From: an uncultured Lachnospiraceae bacterium
Lineage (GTDB): Bacteria > Bacillota > Clostridia > Lachnospirales > Lachnospiraceae
Reading direction: 5' to 3'
Assembly: GCA_910578555.1 (NCBI GenBank)
Contig: CAJTPS010000005.1
Location: forward strand, 62,001 to 126,000
DNA length: 64,000 nt
Shown here: positions 17,264 to 25,900 of the stretch, piece after piece
Position numbering within the stretch: the first letter of the stretch is position 1
Layout: each line of letters opens with the position of its first letter
The notes under the pieces: model-generated
Seen by the model: the letters and a program-made list of their open reading frames with translations, nothing else
Told to the model about the DNA's origin: nothing
Databases searched by the model: none
Program-made: the position numbers and the translations under genes

Positions 17264-19726
17264 ATGAACAAACAGGAATTTCACGCACTCATCAAGGGAA
17301 ACCCGATTCTTCTGGATGGTGCAACCGGATCAAATTTACAAAAACAGGGGATGCCTACAGGTGTATGTCCGGAACAGTGGATTCTGGAGCACAGGGACAT
17401 TATGATAGCGCTCCAGCACGCTTTTGTCGATGCCGGAACCCGCATCGTCTATGCGCCGACTTTTACGGCGAACCGGGTCAAATTAAAGGAGTATGGATTA
17501 GAGTCGCAGATTCGGCAGATGAATCTGGAACTGGTGGCGCTTTCCAGGGAGGCCGTCGGGGAGAGAGCATTCGTGGCGGGCGATCTTACCATGACCGGCG
17601 AGCAGATTGCGCCTATGGGGCGGCTCGACTTTGAAGAATTGATTGATATATATAAAGAGCAGATCGGTTTTCTGGTGGAAGCGGGGGCTGATCTTCTTGT
17701 CGTGGAAACAATGATGAGCCTGCAGGAGACGAGAGCGGCGCTGATCGCGGCAAAAGAGGTCTGCAATCTGCCGGTGATGGCGACTATGACTTTTGAGTCA
17801 GATGGTCGTTCCCTGTACGGGACAGATGCAGCGACGGCAGCGATCGTACTGGAAAGTCTCGGGGCGGATGCCGTCGGTGCCAACTGTTCGACAGGTCCTG
17901 ATAAAATGGCGGATATCATCCGCACCATGGCGGCCGTGACGACGGTGCCGATCATTGCGAAGCCGAACGCCGGGCTTCCGTCTCTGGACGGAGACGGCAA
18001 CACGGTTTATGATATGGGTGCCGAAGAATTCGGCGTCAATATGAAAGCGTTAGTGGAAGCAGGTGCGGCGATCGTCGGCGGCTGCTGTGGAACGACACCG
18101 GAACATATCCGGTCGCTTGGCAGGCAGACCGGCGGCATGGAGATCACGCACAGGGCGGCACCGGACAGACGGTTTCTTACGAGCGAACGGAAGACGGTTT
18201 CCTTCGGGCTTTCCGATAATTTTATTATTGTGGGAGAACGGATCAATCCTACGGGGAAGAAGAAACTGCAGGAACAGCTTCGCGCGGGAAGCATGGAGAT
18301 GGTTGCTGATTTTGCCGAGGAACAGGAAGCCTGCGGGGCAGGGATTCTGGATATCAATATGGGTATGAGCGGCGTGGATGAGAAGGAATTGATGCTTAAG
18401 GCGATCGAAACGGTCAGCGGTATCACCGATCTGCCGTTGTCTCTTGATTCCAGTCATGTGGACGTGCTGGAGGCGGCACTGCGCAGGTATCCGGGGCGCG
18501 CGCTGATCAATTCGATTTCTTATGAGAAGGCAAAAATGGAGGCGCTTCTGCCGATCGCGAAGAAATACGGCGCCATGTTTGTTCTGCTGCCGCTGTCGGA
18601 CGAGGGACTGCCGAAGAGTCCGGAAGAGAAGACTGCCATTATAGAGAAAATACAGTCATGCGCCTATGAAGCAGGTATGCGCAAAGAGGACATTGTGGTA
18701 GACGGTCTGGTAGCTACCGTGGGCGCGAATAAGAGCGCAGCCGTCGAGACGCTTGAGACGATACACTACTGCAAGCAGAACGGCCTGGCAACGATATGTG
18801 GTCTGTCCAATATTTCATTCGGACTGCCGGAACGCAGCTTTGTCAATGCGACATTTCTGACGATGGCAATCCAGGCAGGTCTGACGATGGCCATCGCCAA
18901 TCCGTCACAGGAACTGCTGGTAAGCTGTGCGTTTGCTTCTGACCTGCTCCTGAATAAAGACGGTGCGGATCTCAGATATATTCAGCTGATGGAAGCGGTG
19001 AAGGCCAAACGGGAAGCACTCGGAGAGACCGCTCCCGCGAATACGGGGATTCATGTGAAAACAGCGCCGGGTATGGAACTGGCAGCCGGCAGTATCAGAG
19101 ATAAACTGTATGCCGACGTGCTCAAAGGCAGCGGCGCGGTTATCGTGGAAGACACGAGGAAGGCGCTCGCCGAAGGACATGCGGCAAAAGAACTTCTAGA
19201 CGAAGTGCTGCTGAAGGCGATTAATGAAGTCGGGGAACTTTTTGACAAAGGGAAATATTTCCTGCCGCAGCTGATTGCCAGCGCGGAGGCGATGAAAGCT
19301 TCCATAGAATATCTGGAGCCGCTTTTATCCACCGGCGATACAGGAACGGAAATGCCTGTGGTGGTGATCGCAACGGTGGAAGGGGATATCCATGATATCG
19401 GCAAGAATCTGGTGGCGTTAATGCTTAAGAACTATGGGTTCAGAGTGATAGATCTGGGTAAGGATGTGCCGAAAGAGAAAATCATAGAAGCGGCCAGGGA
19501 ACATCATGCACAGGTAATCGCCCTGTCGGCGCTCATGACCACCACTATGCAGCAGATGCGACATGTGATCGATTATGCCAGAGAGCAGAAGACAGAGGCG
19601 AAAATTATCGTCGGCGGCGCTGTGATTACACAGGAATATGCAGATGAGATCGGAGCAGACGGCTATTCCAAGGACGCGGCGGATGCAGTGAAACTGACGA
19701 AGCGGATTCTTAATTTGCATGATTAA
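17264..19726 (+). CDS. metH: Cobalamin-dependent methionine synthase, short form
   Basis: Methylates homocysteine using methyl-THF and cobalamin. The 820 residues show the homocysteine domain (LLDGATGSNLQKQGMPTG, zinc cysteines in GANCS and GGCCGT), the pterin-binding domain (NFIIVGERINPTGKKK, SLDSSHVDVLEAAL), the four-helix cap, and the B12 domain with EGDIHDIGKNLVALMLKNYG, whose D-x-H-x-x-G histidine binds cobalt. The C-terminal AdoMet reactivation domain of the 1,227-residue E. coli enzyme is absent, so reactivation must come from a separate protein. Start 17264 begins the conserved region; AGGAG lies 13 bases upstream. Followed by ilvB after 70 bases. Confidence 0.94.
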   Translation: MNKQEFHALIKGNPILLDGATGSNLQKQGMPTGVCPEQWILEHRDIMIALQHAFVDAGTRIVYAPTFTANRVKLKEYGLESQIRQMNLELVALSREAVGERAFVAGDLTMTGEQIAPMGRLDFEELIDIYKEQIGFLVEAGADLLVVETMMSLQETRAALIAAKEVCNLPVMATMTFESDGRSLYGTDAATAAIVLESLGADAVGANCSTGPDKMADIIRTMAAVTTVPIIAKPNAGLPSLDGDGNTVYDMGAEEFGVNMKALVEAGAAIVGGCCGTTPEHIRSLGRQTGGMEITHRAAPDRRFLTSERKTVSFGLSDNFIIVGERINPTGKKKLQEQLRAGSMEMVADFAEEQEACGAGILDINMGMSGVDEKELMLKAIETVSGITDLPLSLDSSHVDVLEAALRRYPGRALINSISYEKAKMEALLPIAKKYGAMFVLLPLSDEGLPKSPEEKTAIIEKIQSCAYEAGMRKEDIVVDGLVATVGANKSAAVETLETIHYCKQNGLATICGLSNISFGLPERSFVNATFLTMAIQAGLTMAIANPSQELLVSCAFASDLLLNKDGADLRYIQLMEAVKAKREALGETAPANTGIHVKTAPGMELAAGSIRDKLYADVLKGSGAVIVEDTRKALAEGHAAKELLDEVLLKAINEVGELFDKGKYFLPQLIASAEAMKASIEYLEPLLSTGDTGTEMPVVVIATVEGDIHDIGKNLVALMLKNYGFRVIDLGKDVPKEKIIEAAREHHAQVIALSALMTTTMQQMRHVIDYAREQKTEAKIIVGGAVITQEYADEIGADGYSKDAADAVKLTKRILNLHD

Positions 19727-19796
19727 GGGAAAAGATGAAATCAGAATGTACGGCGTGTACAGCCGCCGGAAACGGCTCTGAATATGGAGGTAAACT

Positions 19797-21413
19797 ATGT
19801 TAGGTGCAGATGCAATGGTAAGATGCCTGGAAGAAGAGGGCGTGAAATATGTATTCGGTTATCCGGGTGTGGCGATATGCCCTTTCTATAACAGTATACT
19901 GGATTCTAAAATAGATACGATCCTGGTGCGCACGGAGCAGAACGCGGCACATGCGGCGAGCGGTCTGGCGCGGGTGACGGGACAGGTGGGAGTCTGTGCA
20001 GTGACTTCCGGTCCGGGGGCAACCAATGTGATTACAGGAATTGCGACGGCGTTTGCGGACAGTATACCGCTTGTGTGTATTACGGGACAGGTAAACAGCG
20101 AACTGCTCGGTTCGGATGTGTTTCAGGAGGCGGATATTACAGGAGCGGTGGAATCCTTTGTTAAATACAGCTATCTGGTACGCAGCGCCGACGAGATTCC
20201 GAGAATCTTCAAGGAGGCGTTCTATATCGCTAATTCCGGAAGAAAAGGACCGGTATTGATCGATGTGCCGATCGATGTCCAGAATGCGGCAGTCGGTAAA
20301 TTTGCGTATCCGGAAGAAGTAAATATGCGGACCTATAAGCCTACGGTCAAGGGACATGCGGTGCAGATCAAGAAGGTTGTGAAAGAACTTTCCAGAGCAA
20401 AGCGTCCTATTATCTGTGCCGGCGGCGGTGTGCTTTTAAGCGATGCAGAGCAGGAACTGCGAGCATTTGCACAGAAGCATAAGGTACCGGTGGTATCTAC
20501 CATGATGGGGATCGGCGTTATGCCCACGAAGCATCCGATGTATTATGGTATGGTTGGAAACAATGGACATCCTTACGCCAACCGCGCCATGAATGAATCG
20601 GATCTGCTGATTATGGTGGGGGCAAGAGTAGCGGACCGGGCGGTAAGCCAGCCCGATCTGATTACCGAGAATAAGATTCTGGTGCATATAGACGTAGATC
20701 CTGCGGAGATCGGTAAGAACGTGGGACCGACGATTCCGCTGGTCGGAGATGCGAAACATATTATCGCGGATTTTCTGGAAGAGGATTTTACCTGCGAACA
20801 TGAAGAATGGATACAGGTGTTAAACGGTTACCGGGAAACGATGGGGCGCGTCAGAAAACCGGAACCGGATTATGTGGACCCGGCGGAGTTTATCCGGATG
20901 CTGTCGGAAGCCATGGAAGACGATGCGGTTTATGTGGCGGACGTTGGACAGAACCAGATCTGGTCGTGCAATTACCATATTGTCAAGGATGGCCGTTTCC
21001 TGACCACAGGCGGTATGGGAACGATGGGATATTCCATTCCCGCAGCCATGGGCGCGAAACTGGCTGACAGGAACAGGCAGGTGATCGCCGTATGCGGTGA
21101 CGGTTCTTTTCAGATGTCCATGATGGAACTTGCAACCATGCGGCAGTTTGCCATACCTGTCAAAATAATAGTATTGAAAAACAATTATCTCGGAATGGTG
21201 CGGGAATATCAGCACTATACTTACAAGGACAATTATTCGGTGGTAGACCTGTCAGGCAGCCCTGATCTGGAGAAACTGTCGTCGGCGTATGACATGAAAT
21301 TCATGAGACTTCACACGATGGAGCGGGCGGAGGAAGTAATCAGTGAATTCCTCACACATGATGAATCTGTGCTGCTGGAATGTCTCATTGATCCTATGGA
21401 TCTGGTAAAGTGA
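19797..21413 (+). CDS. ilvB: Acetolactate synthase large subunit
   Basis: Thiamine-diphosphate enzyme that starts valine, leucine and isoleucine synthesis. It has 538 residues: the ThDP glutamate is in RTEQNAAHAASGLARVTGQV, the pyruvate-site region is FQEADITGAVESFVKYSYLV, and the ThDP-binding motif is GDGSFQMSMMELATM ending in N-N. Compared with typical enzymes, the opening FGYPGVAICPFYNSI and EQNAAHAAS differ from the usual FGYPGGAVLP and EQGAAHAAD, a divergent but intact type. Ribosome binding site ATGGAGG. It heads the ilv cluster with two ACT-domain subunits and ilvC. Confidence 0.92.
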   Translation: MLGADAMVRCLEEEGVKYVFGYPGVAICPFYNSILDSKIDTILVRTEQNAAHAASGLARVTGQVGVCAVTSGPGATNVITGIATAFADSIPLVCITGQVNSELLGSDVFQEADITGAVESFVKYSYLVRSADEIPRIFKEAFYIANSGRKGPVLIDVPIDVQNAAVGKFAYPEEVNMRTYKPTVKGHAVQIKKVVKELSRAKRPIICAGGGVLLSDAEQELRAFAQKHKVPVVSTMMGIGVMPTKHPMYYGMVGNNGHPYANRAMNESDLLIMVGARVADRAVSQPDLITENKILVHIDVDPAEIGKNVGPTIPLVGDAKHIIADFLEEDFTCEHEEWIQVLNGYRETMGRVRKPEPDYVDPAEFIRMLSEAMEDDAVYVADVGQNQIWSCNYHIVKDGRFLTTGGMGTMGYSIPAAMGAKLADRNRQVIAVCGDGSFQMSMMELATMRQFAIPVKIIVLKNNYLGMVREYQHYTYKDNYSVVDLSGSPDLEKLSSAYDMKFMRLHTMERAEEVISEFLTHDESVLLECLIDPMDLVK

Positions 21414-21422
21414 ACATTAAGA

Positions 21423-21497
21423 AATTCTAAGGCAGCCAAGAACGCTGCCTAAGAATTGTTGAATGTTCTGGAGAATGCTAAAAAGCGGGCATTCTCC
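21423..21497 (+). promoter_or_regulatory. Structured leader before the first ACT subunit
   Basis: Hairpin A: AATTCT, A.A mismatch, AGGCAGC pairs with GCTGCCT...AGAATT (21423-21457), loop CAAGAAC. Hairpin B: GGAGAATGC pairs with GCATTCTCC (21470-21497). AGAAC of loop A can pair with GTTCT (21465), which abuts hairpin B. The A.A mismatch inside TCTaAGG/CCTaAGA is shared with the leader at 62766. Lacks a U-run. Confidence 0.5.
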
Positions 21498-21540
21498 GCT
21501 GGGTGGAATCATGGATGTCAGTGCGGAAAGGGAGAACAGA

Positions 21541-22032
21541 ATGAAGAGGATATATTCGGTTTTAGTGGAGAACAGATCCGGTGTACTTTGTAAGGTTGCG
21601 GGGCTTTTTTCCAGAAGATGTTTTAATATTGACAGTCTTGCGGTGGGAGAGACAGATGATCCGTCCACATCCTGTATGACGATTGTCAGCAGCGGAGATC
21701 AGCGTACCATAGAGCAGATTGAAAAACAGCTGAATAAGAAGCTGGATGTCTTTAAAGTGAAGACCTTCGATGAAACGGCAAGTATCAGCAGAGAGCTTAT
21801 GCTGATGAAAGTCAAATATAACAAGGGAAACCGGCGCGATATCATGGAGACCTGCGAGATCATGAAGGCGCAGATCGTGGATATGTCCAAGAAAACGATG
21901 ATCATACAGATCTGCGATGTGCCGGAGCGGATTCAGCTTTTTATCGGTATGATGCAGTCTGTCAGCATAGTGGAGGTTGCAAGAACTGGAACGCTTGCGC
22001 TTCAGAAGTGCCTGGAGACGGATGTGCCGTAA
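21541..22032 (+). CDS. Acetolactate synthase regulatory subunit, first copy
   Basis: A 163-residue ACT-domain protein. MKRIYSVLVENRSGVLCKVA followed by G-L-F-S-R-R is the IlvN/IlvH start, with FNIDSLAVGETDDPSTSCMT after it. The C-terminal half (MEVxK-type region, IVEVARTGTLALQK) matches the small-subunit C-terminal domain. Start 21541 follows GGAAAGGGAGAACAG. It senses branched-chain amino acids and activates IlvB. A second, different copy follows at 22177; the two share about the same length but differ in the ligand loop (CFNIDSLAVGETDDPSTS against YNIDSITAGVTADPRFTR). Confidence 0.9.
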   Translation: MKRIYSVLVENRSGVLCKVAGLFSRRCFNIDSLAVGETDDPSTSCMTIVSSGDQRTIEQIEKQLNKKLDVFKVKTFDETASISRELMLMKVKYNKGNRRDIMETCEIMKAQIVDMSKKTMIIQICDVPERIQLFIGMMQSVSIVEVARTGTLALQKCLETDVP

Positions 22033-22098
22033 ACGAGACGTGGCACGGGGAGTGGGAAGTGACAATGGTGACGGTGGAACGGCAGGGCAGACAGCATG

Positions 22099-22127
22099 TT
22101 GACTTTTTACCCCTGAATTGATACAAT
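22099..22127 (+). promoter_or_regulatory. Internal promoter for the second ACT subunit and ilvC
   Basis: TTGACT at 22099 and TACAAT at 22122, spacer 17. It lies in the 144-base gap between the two ACT genes and could uncouple the second subunit plus ilvC from ilvB. Confidence 0.6.
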
Positions 22128-22176
22128 AATTGACGGTATATGACAGGTGACGGACATACACGGAAAGGTTTGTATT

Positions 22177-22677
22177 ATGCAGAAAAAAGTATTGCAGTTA
22201 TTGGTAGATAATACATCGGGCGTATTAAGCCGCATTGCGGGTCTGTTCTCCAGACGCGGCTATAATATAGACAGCATCACGGCAGGCGTGACGGCTGATC
22301 CGCGGTTTACCCGTATCACGATCGTAACTTCCGGAGATGATGAGATTCTGGATCAGATCGAGAAGCAGGTAGCCAAGCTGATTGACGTCAGAGACCTTAA
22401 GGAACTTAGACCGGAAGAGAGTGTATACCGGGAACTGGCCATGATCAAGGTCAGAGTGTCCATGACACAGCGTCAGGACGTTATCGCGGTGGCAAGTCTG
22501 TTCCGCGCCAATATTATAGATGTGACGCCGGAGAGTCTGATGATCGAACTGACCGGTGACCAGGATAAGATTGAGGCGTTTATCAGGATGCTGGACGGCT
22601 ATGAAATTCTTGAACTTGCGAGGACAGGCATCGCAGGTCTTGGTCGCGGCATCGAAAATGTGACTTATCTGGAATAA
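22177..22677 (+). CDS. ilvN: Acetolactate synthase regulatory subunit, second copy
   Basis: A 166-residue ACT protein closest to the canonical small subunit: LQLLVDNTSGVLSRIAGLFS, RRGYNIDSITAG, VTADPRFTRITIVTSGDDE, and the C-terminal domain ending LELARTGIAGLGRG. The start at 22177 follows GGAAAGG. It has its own promoter and is 100 bases from ilvC. It may be the main valine sensor, with the copy at 21541 giving a second input. Confidence 0.92.
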   Translation: MQKKVLQLLVDNTSGVLSRIAGLFSRRGYNIDSITAGVTADPRFTRITIVTSGDDEILDQIEKQVAKLIDVRDLKELRPEESVYRELAMIKVRVSMTQRQDVIAVASLFRANIIDVTPESLMIELTGDQDKIEAFIRMLDGYEILELARTGIAGLGRGIENVTYLE

Positions 22678-22777
22678 TAAGGTAGAAATGATATCCGGTA
22701 ATGAATGGGGATTTCCCTTGAAATTATATAGAAATACTGTAAAGCTACAGCAAAGAAGAAAATGGAGGAATAATAAA

Positions 22778-23794
22778 ATGGCAAAAATTTTTTATCAGGA
22801 AGATTGTAACTTATCCCTGTTGGACGGCAAGACGATTGCAGTGATCGGTTACGGCAGTCAGGGACATGCACATGCACTGAATGCGAAAGAATCAGGCTGT
22901 CATGTAATTATCGGTCTCTATGAAGGTTCCAAATCATGGGCGAAGGCTGAGGCACAGGGATTTGAAGTTTATACGGCGGCTGAAGCAGCTAAGAAGGCAG
23001 ACATTATTATGATCCTGATCAATGATGAACTGCAGGCATCTATGTACAAGAAAGATATCGAGCCCAACTTAGAGGCAGGCAATATGCTGATGTTCGCACA
23101 TGGCTTCAACATTCATTTCGGCTGTATCGTACCGCCTAAGGATGTGGATGTGACAATGATCGCGCCCAAGGGACCGGGCCATACCGTAAGAAGCGAGTAT
23201 CAGGCAGGTAAAGGTGTTCCCTGTCTTGTAGCCGTTCATCAGGATGCTACGGGCAAAGCGCAGGATATGGCACTGGCTTATGCACTTGCGATCGGCGGTG
23301 CGAGAGCGGGCGTCCTGGAGACTACCTTCCGGACAGAAACAGAGACAGACCTTTTCGGTGAGCAGGCAGTTCTCTGCGGCGGTGTATGCGCACTTATGCA
23401 GGCAGGTTTCGAGACGCTGGTTGAAGCCGGTTATGACCCGAGGAATGCATATTTTGAGTGTATCCATGAGATGAAACTGATCGTAGACCTGATCTACCAG
23501 TCCGGCTTTGCCGGCATGAGATATTCCATCTCCAACACGGCGGAGTACGGTGATTATATTACAGGACCGAAGATCATTACAGAAGAAACGAAGAAGACGA
23601 TGAAGAAGATTCTGTCCGATATTCAGGATGGTACTTTTGCGAAAGACTTCCTGCTTGATATGTCTTCCGCAGGCAGTCAGGTACATTTTAAGGCGATGAG
23701 AAAGCTGGCTTCCGAGCATCCGTCGGAGGTGGTCGGCGAGGAGATCAGAAAGCTTTACAGCTGGAATGGCGAAGATAAACTGATTAACAACTGA
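22778..23794 (+). CDS. ilvC: Ketol-acid reductoisomerase
   Basis: Class I enzyme of 338 residues that isomerises and reduces acetohydroxy acids. The Rossmann motif is VIGYGSQGHAHALN, the catalytic domain has GGVCALMQAGFETLVEAGYD, and ECIHEMKLIVDLIYQSG supplies metal ligands. The cofactor loop after strand beta2 reads GLYEGSKSW; most NADPH enzymes have an arginine where this one has glutamate, which may favour NADH. The start at 22778 is preceded by GGAGG. Confidence 0.96.
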   Translation: MAKIFYQEDCNLSLLDGKTIAVIGYGSQGHAHALNAKESGCHVIIGLYEGSKSWAKAEAQGFEVYTAAEAAKKADIIMILINDELQASMYKKDIEPNLEAGNMLMFAHGFNIHFGCIVPPKDVDVTMIAPKGPGHTVRSEYQAGKGVPCLVAVHQDATGKAQDMALAYALAIGGARAGVLETTFRTETETDLFGEQAVLCGGVCALMQAGFETLVEAGYDPRNAYFECIHEMKLIVDLIYQSGFAGMRYSISNTAEYGDYITGPKIITEETKKTMKKILSDIQDGTFAKDFLLDMSSAGSQVHFKAMRKLASEHPSEVVGEEIRKLYSWNGEDKLINN

Positions 23795-23807
23795 TGTGGG
23801 GTTAACC

Positions 23808-24371
23808 ATGCAATCCAAAACCAATGTGGATCAGATGCTGGCTGAGAGCTTTAAGAATCTTGCGCTCAAGATGCCGATTGAGAAAATCACGATTCGGGAA
23901 ATTACAGAGGGCGCGGGCGTGATCCGGCCGACTTTCTATAATCATTTCAGGGATAAGTATGAGCTTTTGGAATGGATGATCCATACGGAAATTCTTGATC
24001 CGGCGATCCCGCAGATGCAGAGAGGACATATTCGGGAGAGCCTGATCATGATCTTTGAGAATCTTATGGAGAATAAGAAATTTTATAAGAAGGTTGTCAG
24101 ACTGGAAGGTCAGGATTCCTGCGAGAATATCGCAAAGAAATTTATTAAGGAAATTTTGTATACTTTTATAGATGAACAGACTGGAGAAAAGAAAGTTTCC
24201 GGAAGAGGACTGACAACTGATATGGTCGCGGAATACTATGCGCAGTGTATGGCATTTGTCGTGATCCAGTGGATGAAAATGGACATGAGTCTGGCGCCGG
24301 AACAGATGGCTGATCTTTTCGAGTATATTACGACTCATTCCATGGATGATGTCATTGCAGAGATGAATTAA
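23808..24371 (+). CDS. TetR-family regulator
   Basis: A 187-residue repressor with an N-terminal helix-turn-helix: KITIREITEGAGVIRPTFYN followed by H-F-R-D-K-Y-E-L-L-E-W. This T-F-Y-N-H-F/Y-F pattern is of the DhaS/AcrR-like TetR branch. The C-terminal half is a ligand-binding helical region without an assigned ligand. It starts 13 bases after ilvC, so it is probably part of that transcript, and is closed by a strong terminator. It could control the ilv genes, but nothing in the sequence proves it. Confidence 0.85.
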   Translation: MQSKTNVDQMLAESFKNLALKMPIEKITIREITEGAGVIRPTFYNHFRDKYELLEWMIHTEILDPAIPQMQRGHIRESLIMIFENLMENKKFYKKVVRLEGQDSCENIAKKFIKEILYTFIDEQTGEKKVSGRGLTTDMVAEYYAQCMAFVVIQWMKMDMSLAPEQMADLFEYITTHSMDDVIAEMN

Positions 24372-24374
24372 TGA

Positions 24375-24411
24375 AGGGCTTGTCTGATGATTCGGACAAG
24401 CCCTGTTTTTC
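24375..24411 (+). terminator. Rho-independent terminator after the ilvC-tetR unit
   Basis: AGGGCTTGTC at 24375 pairs perfectly with GACAAGCCCT at 24395 and is followed by GTTTTT. Confidence 0.92.
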
Positions 24412-24435
24412 TGGTTATATTTAATGCATCAAAAA

Positions 24436-24490
24436 TGGAAGCAATGGGGCTCGAACCCATGACCTCTCGCGTGTGAGGAGAACGCTCATC
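24436..24490 (-). tRNA. tRNA-Val (CAC) 3' fragment
   Basis: On the minus strand the 3' part of a tRNA is clear: anticodon loop CTCACAC, variable loop AGGTC, T-arm ATGGG TTCGAGC CCCAT and acceptor half TGCTTCC plus discriminator A. The matching 5' acceptor strand GGAAGCA and a normal D-arm are absent; upstream there is a GC palindrome CCCCGGG instead. The anticodon stem has a mismatch. No CCA is encoded. It cannot be a working tRNA. Such 3' tRNA pieces are typical scars of integrase attachment sites, though no integrase is near. Confidence 0.6.
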
Positions 24491-24621
24491 CCGGGGATGA
24501 CGCATTAAGGTAGCCAAAAGCAGATTTCCGTGGTATACTATCGGGAAAAGGGTTTGTTGTAATTCTGTTTTAATATAAGCGGAGAGCGCATTAAGATTCT
24601 GCGAAGGAGGAGAATACAGAT

Positions 24622-25887
24622 ATGGGAATGACAATGACACAGAAAATTCTGGCGGCTCATGCGGGGCTCGATCACGTGGAGGCCGGACAGCTGATCGAGG
24701 CGGATCTGGATCTGGTGCTTGGAAATGATATTACGAGTCCGGTTGCCATCAAGGAGATGGAGAAGATGAACGTGAACGGCGTGTTTCACAAGGACAAGAT
24801 CGCTCTTGTGCCGGATCACTTCGTGCCGAACAAGGATATCAAATCGGCGGAGCACTGCAAATGTGTGCGCGAATTTGCACGCCGTAACGAAATCACAAAT
24901 TATTTTGAAGTAGGAGAGATGGGAATCGAGCATGCGCTGCTTCCGGAGAAAGGTCTTACGGTAGCCGGAGACGTGATCATCGGTGCCGATTCCCATACTT
25001 GTACATACGGAGCGCTCGGCGCTTTCTCCACGGGCGTGGGCAGTACGGATATGGCCGCGGGCATGGCGACCGGTAAGGCATGGTTTAAAGTTCCGTCCGC
25101 GATCAGGTTCCACCTGACCGGCAGACCGTCCGAGTGGGTGAGCGGCAAGGATGTGATTTTACATATCATTGGTATGATCGGGGTGGACGGTGCCCTTTAC
25201 AAGTCCATGGAATTCACAGGAGACGGCATAAAGAATCTGTCTATGGATGACCGGTTTACAATTGCCAACATGGCAATCGAGGCCGGTGGTAAGAACGGTA
25301 TTTTCCCGGTAGACGATCTGGCGATCGCTTATATGAAGGAACATTCTGTGCGTGAATATAAGATATATGAAGCCGATGAAGATGCCGTGTATGATGAAGA
25401 GTATACGATTGATCTTGGCAGCTTAAGACCGACTGTGGCGTTCCCGCATTTACCGGAGAATACGAAGACAATCGATGAGATCAAGGATGAGATCAGGATT
25501 GATCAGGTGGTGATCGGTTCCTGCACGAACGGCAGACTGGACGATTTGCGGATCGCCGCGAAAGTGTTAAAAGGCCGTCATGTAGCGCCGGGCATGCGCT
25601 GCATCGTGATTCCTGCCACGCAGGCGATCTATTTGCAGGCAATGGAGGAAGGGCTTCTTAAAACTTTCATCGAGGCGGGCGCGATTGTCAGTACGCCGAC
25701 CTGCGGACCATGTCTTGGCGGGTATATGGGTATTCTGGCGGAGGGAGAGCGCTGTGTCTCCACCACGAATCGTAACTTTGTAGGCCGTATGGGACATGTC
25801 AATTCCGAGATCTATCTGGCAAGTCCTGCGGTAGCTGCGGCAAGTGCGGTGGAAGGTAAGATTTCCTGCCCGTGCCGGTTATCATAG
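24622..25887 (+). CDS. leuC: 3-isopropylmalate dehydratase large subunit
   Basis: Iron-sulfur aconitase-type enzyme of leucine synthesis, 421 residues. The cluster cysteines are in GADSHTCTYGALGAFSTGVG, VIGSCTNGR and PTCGPCLGGYMG; MGMTMTQKILAAHAG at the start is the typical prokaryotic LeuC opening. Start 24622 follows AAGGAGGAGAATACAG. leuD follows 13 bases later. The length (421) fits the HacA/LeuC2-like short subgroup rather than the 466-residue E. coli type; leucine synthesis is preferred from the ilv neighbours. Confidence 0.94.
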   Translation: MGMTMTQKILAAHAGLDHVEAGQLIEADLDLVLGNDITSPVAIKEMEKMNVNGVFHKDKIALVPDHFVPNKDIKSAEHCKCVREFARRNEITNYFEVGEMGIEHALLPEKGLTVAGDVIIGADSHTCTYGALGAFSTGVGSTDMAAGMATGKAWFKVPSAIRFHLTGRPSEWVSGKDVILHIIGMIGVDGALYKSMEFTGDGIKNLSMDDRFTIANMAIEAGGKNGIFPVDDLAIAYMKEHSVREYKIYEADEDAVYDEEYTIDLGSLRPTVAFPHLPENTKTIDEIKDEIRIDQVVIGSCTNGRLDDLRIAAKVLKGRHVAPGMRCIVIPATQAIYLQAMEEGLLKTFIEAGAIVSTPTCGPCLGGYMGILAEGERCVSTTNRNFVGRMGHVNSEIYLASPAVAAASAVEGKISCPCRLS

Positions 25888-25900
25888 AAGGAGGTGCATT

